NCBI RefSeq assembly: GCF_010093535.1
Contig: NW_022985167.1
Coordinates: 1,624,962 to 1,688,961 of the forward strand
Reading direction: 5' to 3'
DNA: 64,000 nt
Source of the DNA: Lindgomyces ingoldianus
Lineage: Eukaryota; Ascomycota; Dothideomycetes; Pleosporales; Lindgomycetaceae
Part shown: positions 22,835 to 35,725 of the stretch, one piece after another
Layout of the letters: each line of letters begins with the position of its first letter
Numbering within the stretch: the stretch's first letter is position 1
The notes under the pieces: generated by a model
What the model was told of the DNA's origin: nothing
What the model saw: only the letters and a program-made list of their open reading frames with translations
The model's database searches: none
Position numbers and translations under genes: made by a program

Positions 22835-23402
22835 TGCGAAGAGGTGCGTGGCCTAGAGGATGTTGTTTTAGGAGGTATGACAGGTTTGTCTAAATGTGAG
22901 AGTAGGTGCTTGATTATAAAACTGAAAGAGACCAAGGGATTTGACCAAATACACAAAAGCCGAGTTGCGGTCAATGCCGTTGTACGGCAATGGGATGGAG
23001 GAGGAGGGTGCGTTGTGGTTGGTCACACCGCGGGTGGCAAGATAGAATGAGACAGACTGTGTGAAAGTGCCCCATACGACCCATCAGCGCGCTAGCACGT
23101 GACTAACGAACCGCGCCCACCCCCGTGTTTGTGTAATCAAAGGATCTTCGAGCATGGAATCGCACACAATACAGAGATAAACGCGATAGCTTGATATGGA
23201 TGTGCAAGCCTGAAATGTGGCAGAAATAGGACGCGAGGAACTGGATTTGGGAATACAATTCGTGTATTATATGAAAATGGATAAGGGCCGACCGATTTGA
23301 AGGCAAGCCAATATTCGAACTCACGGACCAGATGCCAAAATATTGCTTTTTTTGCCTACTTTGTTCCATGCTTAGTGATATGAAATACAAATCAAATTTC
23401 CC
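22835..23402. other. Spacer between coiled-coil and GPI-protein genes
   Basis: This is the promoter side of the coiled-coil gene and the 3' flank of the GPI-protein gene. No coding signal is seen. Confidence 0.5.
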
Positions 23403-24340
23403 TCACAACGCAAGAGCCGCAGCAAAAATGCCAGCAGCACCTCCTACAAGGGCCATGACACCACCGGTTGGAAGAGGCAAGGCTGGCGCGAGACCAGTAC
23501 TGTGAGCTGTAGCAGACGCTGTTGAGCCTGAAGCAGGGCCTGGAGCAGAGCCTGAAGCACGGCTGCTCGAAACTGATCCCGTCGGCGCCGCTAATAGCCA
23601 TCATTAGTCGGAATTCTTGCGGTAAGGAAGGTGTTTTGACTACTCACCGGTAGCGGAGACTACATTAACTGTCTCAAATATACTGGAACTGACTAGGTCG
23701 GTGTGCGCAAATGTAACGGTGCTAGTTCCAGTTTGGTTGCCTACAATTTCCCCGCGCGCTGCTCCAGTGCACGTCGCGTCTGCCGTGGTGAGACCGCCAT
23801 CACCAAATGTGCAACTCATATCTAGTGTCCATGCCCCTGGGATGGGGTCGGTGAGATGGAACTCCCAAGTAGATGGCCCTTGAATGATGGTATACGGCTC
23901 GCAATCTGTGCTATTGTCGTCGCGACGTACACGAGCTTTGGCGGTCTGGATGGGGAAATTGGTTGGTAACCCAGTAATTGGCGCAAGGGTGAGGGTGCCA
24001 GCACCTTCGGAAGTTGCGGAGCCGATAATGGAAGAATCTGTGATAGTGGAGACAAGGTCTATGGTGCTTGAGGGTGCTGCACCAGATGAGGCTTCACCAG
24101 ATGAGGCTTGAATTCCGGTTAGATTCGAGAAGCAGTCACACGAGGTGCTCAGGTCATACCCGGTCTAGATGAGGCAGCACCACTAGTCGATGCTGGGCAG
24201 GCATGTTCATAAGTAGTGGTGGAGTCCTTCGAGCCTTTGATAGTGAGAGTTTTGTCGTCAAATAGGAAATTGAGAACAGTGACGTTTGACTGGGCCGAGA
24301 CAGCTGCAGCCCATAGGGCTAGGAAATGTGAGGAGCGCAT
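23403..24340 (-). CDS. GPI-anchored cell-surface protein
   Basis: Exons are 24160-24340, 23648-24106 and 23403-23590 (introns of 53 and 57 bp, both phase 1), giving 275 residues. A signal peptide (MRSSHFLALWAAAVSAQ) comes first. The ectodomain has paired cysteines and the segment IIQGPSTWEFHLTDP with Cys-containing stretches around it, which I know from a large fungal family of GPI-anchored surface proteins without assigned function. A Ser/Ala/Gly-rich stalk follows, and then a C-terminal hydrophobic tail, ALVGGAAGIFAAALAL, as required for GPI attachment. The stop lies at 23403-23405. The first intron ends inside a 15-bp direct duplication that offers two in-frame acceptors. The location is cell wall or plasma membrane; the role is unknown. 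Confidence 0.82.
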
Positions 24341-26134
24341 CCTGGGCAGGCTAGAGGAGGACGGAGAGTTAGGTGTGAAGAGGGAGCTGCCAAAGGTTCT
24401 TGATGAGAAGGAGACAACGAAATCAAGGTGGGGAGGAAGATATCTTGGCCTGGGAGAGAAAGCGCAGGTGGTGCATGTTTTAAGGGAGACAAGCCTTGGC
24501 CTGGAGGCGCCGGCATGAGCTTGTTTGCTCCTTTACCTGGGACTCCCGCGAATCACTGCGAAGGACAATGTTTCGTGCTTCGGTGAATTCCTGTGTCCAG
24601 TGCATGGGGGTAGACTCAGCCGCATTGTTGCTCGTGTCGAACGCCCAAAAATAAAGGGTGGTGTGGTGAGTTCCTGGGCTAGGCAATGAACAGACAAGTG
24701 CCCACGTCGTATTGGGCTGAGTATCGATGGAGCAATGCGACAAGTCCGACCGGCCATACTCTGAAAAGGAGCGACATGTCGCGAACAAAGAACTCGACAG
24801 CGAAGGGTGTGAAGGCAGCGGCTACAGACTGGACCTCTTAATACCGCAATTATCCGGCAGTGTTGGCTCTGGGTGACATGGCGTAGTGCCCGAGGTCGCA
24901 GTTGGCAACACGCCATCCGCGCATTCGATACGACCAGCAGCACCCATGGCAGCCCAGATTGGCGAAAGCTTGGCTGCATCTTATTGAGCCCTTCGTATCC
25001 ATGGGCACCGTGTTTCACCTTTTCTATTTCTGCTTCTGCGCCTCAATCCAAATCGTGGATCCCTCTCATCACGAGCTGCTCTACTTGGGCAACAATATGT
25101 GCAAGCACCTTGCGTGCACCAAACATTCTCCATATTTCTGCCCTCGACTCTTTTAATGCCTGCAGGTGGGCGAGTGCTGGTGATGAGCGCTTCGGACTTT
25201 CTGTGAGCATCATGAGTCAGTCCACCTCCGAACTCCGACCTTGCAAGCTCCCATGTCTACCATCCTCTTCAACACTCACCCACACCATCAATACCCTCAC
25301 CAACATCGCATCGCCCCCATCTCATTTTCATCTAAAATCGATTCGTTTCCGCCTTCTGCACCTCCTCCCATCGCTACGTTCAGTGTAGCGCCCAACCCGT
25401 CTCTTAGAGGCAATTGACTGGTCACATGGGGCCATTTCTTCTTAATTTCCGTCGCTGTGCAGCATCACGTCTGTGAATACTCAGTTCCTACACTCCTCAA
25501 ACCTTGCAGCCAATCCGAGCTGAGTGAGATGGATGCGTCAGCACTCCGACGTCGATTTTGGCTCAGAGCTTACCTCAAATAGTGCGTCCTGGCACGTGAT
25601 GACGGACTTCCAATCCTTCAGCCCCACGTCCTCGCGTTTCACCCTTTCTGAGAACCACCTTGATGCTACTTTTGTCATATCGTCATGCACTATTTCTATG
25701 CGAGGAAGTTTCCATATCTTGTTCCTCATGCACAGATCATCGCAGGCCTCAATCCAACCCTGAGCAGATCTATTCATTCCCTATTCAAGGCAATCCTCCC
25801 GCCGGCCATATGTTTCAAGTCCGGCTTCAACTTAGTATCCTTTGGCGGCCGGTTTGTATCTGACCTCACCTGCAAGCGATACGAACGTTTAATCTCCTCC
25901 TTGTTTGCATCTTGGTATCCGGGTGCTGATACCGCGCAGACCTAGATAGTATCGGCCTTCATACAAAAGTCAGCCATGTTCACCCTAAGGCAAGCCAGCA
26001 AGTCACTTCTCTTCATTCGCTAGCATTCTAGCCTGCCTTTCTTTTCCTCTGTCGTTCCTTTCCTCTGTCGTTCTCTACCAGACCTTGATTGGTTCTTACA
26101 TTCGTTTTCATCATCTATTGGCATAACATTTTAG
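24341..26134. other. Gene-free spacer
   Basis: The divergent upstream regions of the GPI-protein gene and the DUF7029-like gene lie here. Frames of 80-170 codons on both strands (for example 24873-25388 plus, 24533-25018 minus) have no recognisable domains and atypical composition. Confidence 0.45.
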
Positions 26135-28097
26135 ATGATCAATATGTTTTTCAATTCCCGCAGTCTCTTTGCCACTGCTTTTGTCTGTTTCGTTGCTTGG
26201 GAGACCAGGGCTCTCGACCTTCAACCTCTATCTAGCCCACCAAGTATCATTCCGGGCCATTCTTCCAAGCGTGGTGCATCTCCTCTCGAACTGGTCCCAC
26301 TGGAAGACCCGTCTGTTTTGACGACAGGACATGGCGCCAAGCGCGAAGTTCCTGGAAATGGATGTTTCGACCCCAAGAATGATAGCACGTTCTTCTGGGG
26401 GGCTTATGGTATACTTTCAACTTCCACGATAGATTAGACTATTAATTCTTGGCAGCCGGCGACAACATCTACATGGCCAACTTCACCCTCTCTAATCCCG
26501 GAGATAATGAATTCATTCTACCAGTTGAAAGCTTCGCCAAAAGACTCAAAGCAATCCATTGCGGTTCATCATCAGCGCCCATGGTCATTGAGTTCAACGA
26601 CAAGGACTCCTTCAACTACGCAAAAGGCCAATGGGAGTGGGTCAACAACAAAGACAACAACACCTTCACCCTCGTCACAAGCCCAAACCAGTGCTACCCT
26701 GGCGACGACCGCTCCCCGTATCTCGTCACCAACATCCAGTTTGACGATGCAAAGCTCGAAGCTTCGCTTACCGCTCAGGAGAAGGAGTGGAAGGACATCG
26801 CCCATACCTTCCACCTTAAACTTGGTCACGAATTTGTCGACCCGGAGTACGCCAATCAAACCCACCCACATCTCATGCACATGAAGCGCGGCACCAAGAC
26901 AATGGACATTAGCCACTCCTTCAATCACAACCTATTCCACCTTTCCAAAGGTGATACTACAGGATTGGATCTCAGCGCAGATGCAGAGATTTCCACAGGT
27001 GGTCAAATTATTGCTGACCTCGACGTCAAAACCACGCTCTGGGTCCCAACTGATGTCAACATCAACATCCACCCTCAGGGAGTCCACGCCGACTTCACGC
27101 TTACGATGAATGCCGATGGGACGCTCGGTAAGGCGATTGACTGGACTATGAAGCCCGAGATTGAGATCCCAGTCGAGGCGTTGAAGATCGGCAAACTTCT
27201 CGAGATCGGCCCGTTCGTGACCATGGGCATCCATTTTGGTTCCACACAATTGACAGGAACTGCAAAAATCACGACTGGAGCTCGTGCCACTCTCGACGAC
27301 GCGGCGAAGGTGACTGTCGATCTTCGCCATCCGGATCAAAACGCTATCTCGGGCTGGACGCCCAAGTTTGAGAAAATCCCCCCTTCATTCAGCGCCGAGA
27401 TTAGTGGAGGAGTGAGAGCTTGGGCAGAACTAGGCATTCAACTTAAGGCAGAAGTTTTAGGCAGTAAGTGACACCTGACTTCATTCGGTACAGGGAGGAG
27501 CATACTAATATATGTATAGAGTGGGGATACCAAGCCTCGGTAGACGCCGAGCTACCTTACTTTGAGGCAACATTTGGCGCGGAGGTCAACACTGCCGGCG
27601 TCTGCGGTACCCAAAAGACGAAGGGTGTCAACCTTGGAGCCAATGTTGGTATTAACGTGAACCTTAATGCTGGTAAAGTCAACCAAGCTCCTGACTACCG
27701 AAAAGATCTCTTCGTAAGTTTTGCTTTCACTTGATCAAGTACTACCTAACATCTTTTGTAGGAAACATCATGGCCTCTCTTTACCACTTGCATGGGTATT
27801 GGCCCCGACAACGTCAAGACTAGCACGCTTAAGCCCACACCTACCTCAACTAAAGACCCCGTAACTTCCGATTCCCAGCCCACTGTCACTGATGTCCCTA
27901 CAAACTCCGACCCGGCCTCTACAGGGTCAGACAGTGGCATACCTACCGCAACCGAATCGCCGGTCATTACCTCTGCATTGCCGCTCAGCACTGGTTCCCC
28001 GGGAACGATATCGGCGGGTACGGGTTTCACGACAATTGGCGGAAACTCGACTTTGTTGAAAATGGTTAGAAGGCAACCTACCGCCCTCTACCTCTAA
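26135..28097 (+). CDS. Secreted DUF7029-like protein with Kex2-type sites in the N-terminal region
   Basis: Exons are 26135-26408, 26456-27463, 27520-27713 and 27762-28097 (introns of 47, 56 and 48 bp), giving 603 residues. A hydrophobic signal peptide (about 1-26) is followed by two dibasic sites with near-identical context, GHSSKR (41-46) and GHGAKR (65-70). From about residue 92 the segment DNIYMANFTLSNPGDN and SFNYAKGQWEWVN match the N-terminal conserved region I associate with DUF7029 secreted fungal proteins, and the middle part is beta-rich. The last exon codes a Thr/Ser/Pro-rich tail, likely O-glycosylated. No clear GPI tail is seen (it ends RRQPTALYL). It is extracellular or in the cell wall; the function is unknown. 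Family naming is from memory of motifs and should be treated as moderate. Confidence 0.8.
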
Positions 28098-31000
28098 GTG
28101 ACATCAAGCGATGTTAAGAATTGTGAGCGTCATTGAACTCCTTTTAAGCAACATTTATTGAGATATGGCATGGTATTTTCATGGATAAAATTTATCTTCT
28201 AATCTGTATTTCCAAAGTTATTAAGAGGGCTTCAGGTGCCCTTTTTTCTGTACCTCTGACGGGTCGTGTTATGTTTTTCGTGCCCTCAATCTTCACGTTG
28301 CACAGCTGAAAGATCTCGACACAGCCTACATTTTTTCGGCTTCTAAAACTCTTAGCGAGGACTTTGCGTAATGATTTCAGGATGCCGTGCTGCACAACCG
28401 GGCGAACTTGCGTACAACCTTGCGTGTACCACCCTGCGTGTACCACCAGCCTTGCATCTATACCCACCACCTAGGTCTACCACATCTTTCTTCCTTCACT
28501 GCCTCTGCCGGCGCTTTCCAGATCATCAAGAATAGATCCACTGCCATAATTTCCAAGCAAAGTACTAGAGCCTAGGGTTAGGTAATTCCCGAAACGGCAC
28601 ATAGAGGCCGCATAAGTTTGTTATACGGATATTCAATCCTCGAATCAAGTTGGATCCCTATATCTTCCGACAAGAATTCTTGGAACATCAAAATCCAGAG
28701 GACAGCGACAGCGGCTGTCGCGGAAACGGTCTAAGCGGATTTCGTGAGCTAATACTCTATGTGGTTAAGGTGATAAAAGTCTTTCGTTCTTTGGAGAGGT
28801 ATCAATCCCCTTCTCTAATGGCACATAAACTGCTCCCCCATCACTCTTATCCATTTATCATTCTTCGAAACTAAAGTCAGCTTTTACGGACGGAACCAAC
28901 CTCACCAGCATCACCTCCAATGCAATCTTTCCCTTGCATCTAGCATGTCCGAGTCAGAGCTAGCACTTTCTATAGAGGTCTGGAATGGGCACCCCATCAC
29001 CTCCAGAAAGACCTAAGCCGGGAGAGGCTAAATAATGTGCCAGTTGCTACCCGACTCGAAGGGTTGTTCTGCGTTGCGGGGTGTTCTGTGACTATTGCTG
29101 ACACGCCATGCGTAGACACATAATTATTGATCGTTATTAGATGAGGGGAATTTCTGAAGATAGTCCCTGCCAATAGTTAACACATGGCTACACCGTCGTT
29201 CTAAAGCAATGAAGATGGTCCAGACATGTCTGAATTATTGAGATGGGTCAATGTAATTGGCGTGGGCTTGGATATCGAGCGACAGGTAAATATTCCCTTC
29301 AATCACCCAATTCCGTGACTATGATACGATCTCTTACTAACAAACCTCAGCCTTACAATCTCACCAAGCTTCCCATCTCTTATGGCAAACTTACTTCCGC
29401 GCATCGGCCATTCCCCGGCCCAACATCCCCAATCCGCGCCAATGCCCTGTGTCCGTGCTTTATGCTAATCTCGCGCATGCAAGGAAACCTGGCCTGCTGC
29501 AATGGAACTTCACCCACAGAGTGGGAAACGTGCCACGATCGAAAGATAATATTTTTTCTTTCCCGACGCGGAAAGTTTGCCCTTAGGGAGCGGAGAAGCG
29601 TTGAAGACGGAGGCGTGCGCCACCACGGGTGGAACCGTCGCACAGGGAATTTCGATCACGTGGGAGGGGATGGTGCCTGGGGACTGCTTTCCGAAGCGGC
29701 TACATAAATAAAAGGTGTTCTAAGACACTTCGAACGAAGCTGCCGTCAGATCATCAAGGGTTGTCGTTTCCAACTCTGGGGTGGGTTCGAAAGTATCTTG
29801 ATTGGCGAAGCCTGCTTTCCTCATCGTCCAATCAAGCGTCGAGAATCAGCTACCGAGATACTTTACCTCCACACGGAGAACTGTCTAACACTCGATCCTC
29901 TCTCCTCTCCCTTCAGCTGGAACCAACCCTTTGCATAACGATCGCGGTCGAGTCACATGTCCATCCTTCCAATTTAAGTATCTTCCCACGATTTCCGTCG
30001 ATTGCTGTGCCACATGTGTCGCCTCAAAGGGTGACCCTTGAAGCCCAGGTATTGGGCTTCCTGATTTGGAAATCTTCAGTGCTTTTGGTGGTTGTGGCGA
30101 ATTAGATGGGGTCAGGGCGGTCGGGTGATTCGTAGGGAGAGGGATGTTCCTTTCCCAGTCTTTGCTGTGGAAGGAGATTGATGAGACGCCATTGATCACT
30201 GGTTGAGCTGAGAGAATCGTGAGGTCGCACAACTAGTTCTTAGGAAACTATAGAGTTTCTGTGTTAGAGGAGATGCAAGGCCTCTAAAATGAAGAGAAAC
30301 GAAGGTCTTGTACTCGTTGAAATGTGAACTGTAGAGGAGGGTTAATTACCAGGATGGAAGAAACCTGGAGACTTTATGAGTGAACGGGCTTTTTTGGTCC
30401 AGTGTGGTTGTCTCGGGATCGGGCCAATCCCAATCCCCACTTGCGAAACGTTTAACCCTCAGCTTTGACATCCTCACATCGAATCGCCATCCCTCACGGA
30501 ATTTTACCGTAACAGTACTTCATCGCTATTGGATCTGCGTGTCCTGCCTGCGCCTTCCTCGGCGTCACCCTTCGAAACCCTTTCCATGCACCAGAAAAGC
30601 CGATCTGCAATCGTTGCTTCGCCATTTTGCAAAACTATCATATATCATTGAAAGAAGTAGTGCTCTTGCGGTTTTGGAATGTTGGAATGTGTTGATGTTG
30701 TAGAAATGTTTGAATGTTTGAAATACCAGGGTTCAGGATGGTCTCAAGAGCATCCGCATTCCGCGCTCAATGCGGCAAGACCTGACCCGATGCAAACCTA
30801 GGTCAATTTGCACAACGGCTAGAGGGGAAAATAAATTTGCATTCCTAATGATACACCATGATGTCATTCTAAAACGTAGAAATGAAGTAGGCCCGGTCTT
30901 CATGCTGCGTCTCTTTCTCTAGAGCTGGACGGCCGAGTCTCGGATTGCAATTTGGCCGAGAATAAAATGAAGATAGAGGGGCCCATTTCTCACTAGCACT

Positions 31001-32333
31001 GTGGTCGACACAGGTCAATGTATGATTTAATGTTGAGCAATCATGGGTTCTGGTTACCCCAACTAAAGCACCACACAAGCCGCTCCATACAGCTGGCATG
31101 AAACACATTCACCCGTATATGCGATTTGCCCAACCGAACCGGTCACCGCCGCCCGTTCTCTCAGTTAGCTGTATTGGCTCTCCAGATCTGCCGGGAGTAA
31201 TCAGGTCTCTCTGAGTCTTAGCTCCGCACTGTCAGAGAAAATGAAGTCAGTACACATGTGGAATTTAGTGATATCAACAACCGAGCTTACCCCAGGCATA
31301 AATACCATGCAGTAGTCATGACCATCGACACTACACCATGAGCAACCACCGACATTAATAGTACACCATCAATTCTTGGCATGAACCTCGAGCTCAGAAG
31401 CTCAATCATATCGTCCGGGTAATGAGGACGTGGAGGTTACTAGAGCAGCAATGAAGAAAGATGAGAAGGGCATTTTGAGAACGTTTTCCAGTGCGGTTCT
31501 TCTGTGAAGCTAAGGACGATTTGACTGCAGGTGCCGGCATTTGGCGAAATGACTACGTACTCTTATTTATAGGCGTGAGAGTTTACTTATTCAAGTCATT
31601 CAGATCATACAGGAACCTAGTCGACGTCACACCACGACAGGTCTACGACGAACTCATATTAGGCTCGTGTCGTTACTCTACCTTTCACCCGTAACAGGAA
31701 GGTTTTATAGGGAGGATAATGATCCTCTAAGTTGAAGTCCTCTAAGTTGTTATCCTTAATTAGTTACTTCTGTGAACCATGCCGGCAAGCTTTTGTAGAA
31801 TTATATGGGATGCTAGAATTATAGCTAAGACCTTACCCTTCGCAGAAAATATCGGAACAGAACCCTAGGATCCAATGCCTATCGATCCTTTAGGATATGC
31901 GCTCCTAATCCCAGCAAACCGGGACTTCTTGAAGACGCTAGGGAGAATACGAGTTGCGCCCCATAACAGTGAACATTACAACCTTCCATTCGAAGTGCTC
32001 CTCTCTTTCTGCCGGAACAATTTACCTCCTCCGCGGACTACGTGCGTCTACAAAACAAGAAACATTCTTCTGTGTGACCAGCTCTAATTACGACCATTAA
32101 GCGAAACCGTGGCTGTTTTCATCAGTGAATAACCTAGGCCGTAGCTTTCATGTCTCGAACATAATCAACATGAGATGCAATCTCTACCTGTAGAGCTGAT
32201 CAAGCCTCGGCCAAACGTTAAGTACACTTTCCTTATCGATAGCTCACCTCATGACGCCAACACCTTAACAATTCTACACTTATCTCTCCACGACTCCTTC
32301 ACATAGCCACGCACTAGGCCGCATCATCCCAGC
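28098..32333. other. Gene desert
   Basis: No gene could be supported over about 4.2 kb. A short direct repeat of the unit GCGTGTACCACC (two copies and a degenerate third) occurs near 28410-28450. A repeated TCCTCTAAGTTG occurs twice near 31720-31750. Otherwise I see nothing. Confidence 0.45.
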
Positions 32334-32945
32334 ATCCACGAAATCCTTACGGAGGGGCTCCAGGTGGAGATCTTTGATTACCTCTTACACACGGATCACT
32401 TGTCCCTATCGCTGATGTGTCGCATCTTCCGTATTGTGAAACCACGGCACCTCCCCGTTGTTAACTTCAATGGCCATGCTCAATGAATTGGTGCGACCTT
32501 ATCACAGGCACGGAGCACTATTTTAGAGACAATGCTGTTGAATACGCGCACCTTGATGCTGTGGTGGAGGAAGGTGTAGCCTTAGCATATGTGCCATCTA
32601 TGCAGACGTTCAGTTCCACCCCAGCAATCTATGACCATAGTATATGAGCGTAGTGCTTGCAGGTTTCTGCTTATATTGGTATGCAATGCAATTAACTATC
32701 TACTCTTTGTGTAGGGTCCTGGGACAATTACAAGGCGTGGCTGTATTTGGGGAGACCATGAGGTCAATCGCTATGACACTAGAGGCAAAAACCACAACGA
32801 TACTCTGGACTTAGATAAAGAATATTGCCTTGTCAACGTCCGTCGCATTCCGGAGAAACCCCAATCTAGTCCCGAACGCGAGTGGTCACTTATCGGAAAG
32901 AATGGGATATTCTGGGCTGAGAAAGTCGCGCAGAACAGACTCTAA
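32334..32945 (+). pseudogene. F-box-like gene relic
   Basis: Three protein-like pieces follow one another in different frames. At 32334-32486 one reads GLQVEIFDYLLHTDHLSLSL and then MCRIFRIV, like an F-box (LPxEI..IFxYL..xDLLxLxLxCRxF). At 32483-32647 comes MNWCDLITGTEHYFRDNAVE and so on. At 32715-32945, after a possible acceptor GTGTAG, comes a frame containing EYCLVNVRRIPE and ending KVAQNRL. In the last part a second frame (SWDNYKAWLYLG) joins in phase from upstream but stops, so a frameshift is likely. I read it as a decayed F-box protein gene. A live gene with unrecognised introns is less likely. Confidence 0.4.
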
Positions 32946-33015
32946 GAAAACCTCCTTCGGGCAGCAATAGTAAAGCTTGTTGGAGCCATGTCGTGTTTCC
33001 CGCTGGTTGAAGTTG

Positions 33016-33516
33016 TTAGTGGTGTTGCTTCCTTGAGGAATAGGGCTTCGCTGTTGATGCGGAGGAAGCCTGCAAGTCAGAACCTCTAGAAGAAGTCGTG
33101 GATAAGAGAATGGACATTATAATAGCGATAAGTGTCGAGAACCATTCTCTCGCTCCGATATCACCTGGTTGAACTTCGATTTCCTCGCTTCTTTGTCCGA
33201 CGTGGGCAATCGTCATATTAATAAACTCCAACTCTTTAGTCTGTTTTCGAATTGACCCTAGATCTGGATTTCCCCCGCCTTTCTTCCCTGCTCCCGGATA
33301 CTGAGAGGAGGTGCTGCAGTCGATACTGCGGAGATTGGAACTGGTGTTTGATCGGGCCTGAGCAACTAGAGAAAGGAAAATACATATTTAACAACCTCCT
33401 CCGCTCGGGTCATCTGAATCGGGAGTGAAAGTCATTCCTTTGACACTTTCGCATTTAAAATCGACGGATATATTAACGTTGATAGTGCCTGGGCATCCTC
33501 TTGTGGAGTTTCTCTC
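33016..33516 (-). pseudogene. Cysteine-containing gene relic or 3' exons of an unknown protein
   Basis: After a good intron end (CTGACAG) at 33517 a frame reads GCPGTINVNISVDFKCESVK and ends GGGC-stop near 33388. After a TTTCTCTAG a second frame opens and runs to 33016, including KELEFINMTIAHVGQRSEE and a hydrophobic WFSTLIAIIMSILL. The pieces join in phase only if a 30-bp intron is assumed, which is too short. It is either a decayed gene or a gene with a different splice pattern. No family is recognised. Confidence 0.3.
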
Positions 33517-35725
33517 CTGTCAGCTGGTGCTTTAATGGCACCCTTTGACAATGTCTATTTCGGAACTGCAGACGTCGAATGGCCCGCAGTCACACCCGTG
33601 ATGCCGCCGTCATGCAAAGCTCGGGACTTAACCGCCTGCGGTTACAAACCCTTCTCTGAATACGAGCAGCTTCCAAGGTACAATTTGCTTAGTGATTTCG
33701 AGCTAGAAGGATATCATCTGCCACGATCTCTAGGTTGACAAGTCAACGATCCTTTGGACGTGAAAAACCCGGATCGGAAGTCCTCCATGAACTGATATCA
33801 TAGGAACGCGATGGATGAAAGTCAAAGTGTGGTCTCTACAGAGAGTGACAAGACGTCGTTGACTGTGGCGGGATTTGGGAGGGTGTCTGGGGTGGTAGAG
33901 GGATAATCCAGGCGACGGTTTCGTAAGCGAAGTTTATCATAAAGTCCCGCCCCAACGTCTGCAAGGCTCGCATGGAAAACTCTCGTCACTGCGCGACGTA
34001 CTTTGGGTGCAGTTCTCTGAAGAACAATTGCGACTATGTTTCATAATCGGGTTTCACGTTCGATCCGCTTGAGCAACCTTCCATTTCAGGCAGGACTCGG
34101 AAAGCCGTCGAAGTCTGGAACCACTGCGAACACTGGATTAGTGCAGATTCTATGCTTTGCAGTTCAATCACGTGGGGTGTGCCGGCGGGATGTCAGTCGA
34201 CTGCGATTGGTTGTGTGTTTCTGTAGTGCAGCCCAGGATGCGGCCGTTCATGCGGCCAGTGGAGCCAGGTGGGGTGCGGTTTCATGTCTTCTCTTGAGTC
34301 GCAACTGCCCTAGGACGAGCTAGAGTGTAGGAATAGGTTACAAGGCAAGCCGACGGACCACCTGCGAGGAGGTCTTATGCGAGATTCGGGTGACTAGTAC
34401 GAAGCGGAAAGCCGCAGGAGCGGTGTCATCGTGAGATGCAGGATCTCGTAAGCGCCCACCTTTTCCCGCCCCTCGTTGACTTCATCCTGCGCGCGGACTG
34501 GTATCGTTCGGACAATCTTTTACATCCCTTAACACCACCACTAACCTTCAAGGACAATTTCGTCCGACCTGCCTCGATTCTTAACGCTGAGGAGAAATCT
34601 CTCGAGCGCCATGTCTACCGTATGCCCTGGCCACCTGAACTGCGGTGCTTTTGCTAAGACACTCTCCCCGATCCACATGCCGCTTCTAAACCATATGCGA
34701 CAACTTGGCCCATTGCTAGCTTTGATGAGCCAGGAAAGTGCCCAACCCCGGGCAAGAGAAGATAGCGCATTAGCGCACGACACTTGCGATGCGAGGTTAG
34801 ATTCGGATTCTTGACGTTAAGTTAAGGTTGCGTAGAATAACTATTAGAAAGAGATATTACCCCGTCCAAGGGGTTTCATTGACATCGATAAGTGAGGAAC
34901 GTTCACGCCACTGAGGAATTGTGGCGTCCCATCCTAGTTCACGACCTGCGAAGAGTACATTTACCCCACTATGCTTCCTTGCATATATTGTAACGCAGGA
35001 ACATATAACTGAACTCTCGCAAGCGGGGACTTCGATTTCATGATGAGAAGTATGCATCTACCGCCTTGTACTTTGGACTCCCCACATTGATCCCTCACAT
35101 GCACCTAAAATTGAACGCCTTCATCTGCTTCCACAACGAATCTATGTCTACAGTGGATCTCTCTCACAACGCACGATTATGGTCAGCTTCCGCCCTGGTG
35201 ATCCTCTGGCGGCTTGTGACACGAGCGAATCGGAGGCTCTAACATCCCAGTTACCCCACAAAATCTGTATGCATTCATCCTACCCTGTTTGGCGTGCTAT
35301 CCGGGTGCAATTAAGGTGTCGCGCTTCTCTGCAAGTTCTCAATAACCGCTTGTCAAGTTAGCCTTGGGTCTTTCGTCCACGTGGCAGCGACTTTAAGCCA
35401 CGGCTGTTTAATGCCGTGACCCATTTCAATTACATGGGGGCACTCTTCCAACCCCTCGTCGGCTGATTGAGCTGGCATTGACCATCTCGATCCCAGCCCC
35501 GAGTGGAGGCATGCATATAGCTTTTTATTCTTCCTGAGAGATCCAGTACCTGGCGCCTTGCGTCCTTCGCAATGGTTCCACAACATTCAAACCCCAATTG
35601 ATGTCACCATCTCCGCACGGAAATCTTAGGGAAGGTTAAATACGTTGGACGCGATCACCATAAGTTATAGGCACCACCTTAGCAAACTCTAACTTAGAAT
35701 CTCATCAAGGCTTCCATTGCCCTTC
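33517..35725. other. Gene-free spacer upstream of the GMC pair
   Basis: A plus-strand frame of 67 codons at 33535-33738 reads protein-like but is isolated and has no recognisable domain. Nothing else is supported. Confidence 0.45.

Noticed and set aside
24533..25388. Opposed frames of 161 and 171 codons on the two strands
   Set aside because: Each overlaps the other and neither shows a recognisable protein. They read as chance frames in a GC-richer spacer.
28405..28455. Short repeats that could suggest a CRISPR-like array
   Set aside because: Only two to three degenerate 15-bp units without spacers, in a eukaryotic genome.
29243..30105. Two overlapping plus-strand frames of about 155 codons
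   Set aside because: Composition is rich in Arg, Ser, Pro and Trp without domains, and a minus-strand frame overlaps equally well.
33535..33738. 67-residue plus-strand frame with protein-like sequence
   Set aside because: Isolated, without recognised domain, signal peptide or splice partners.
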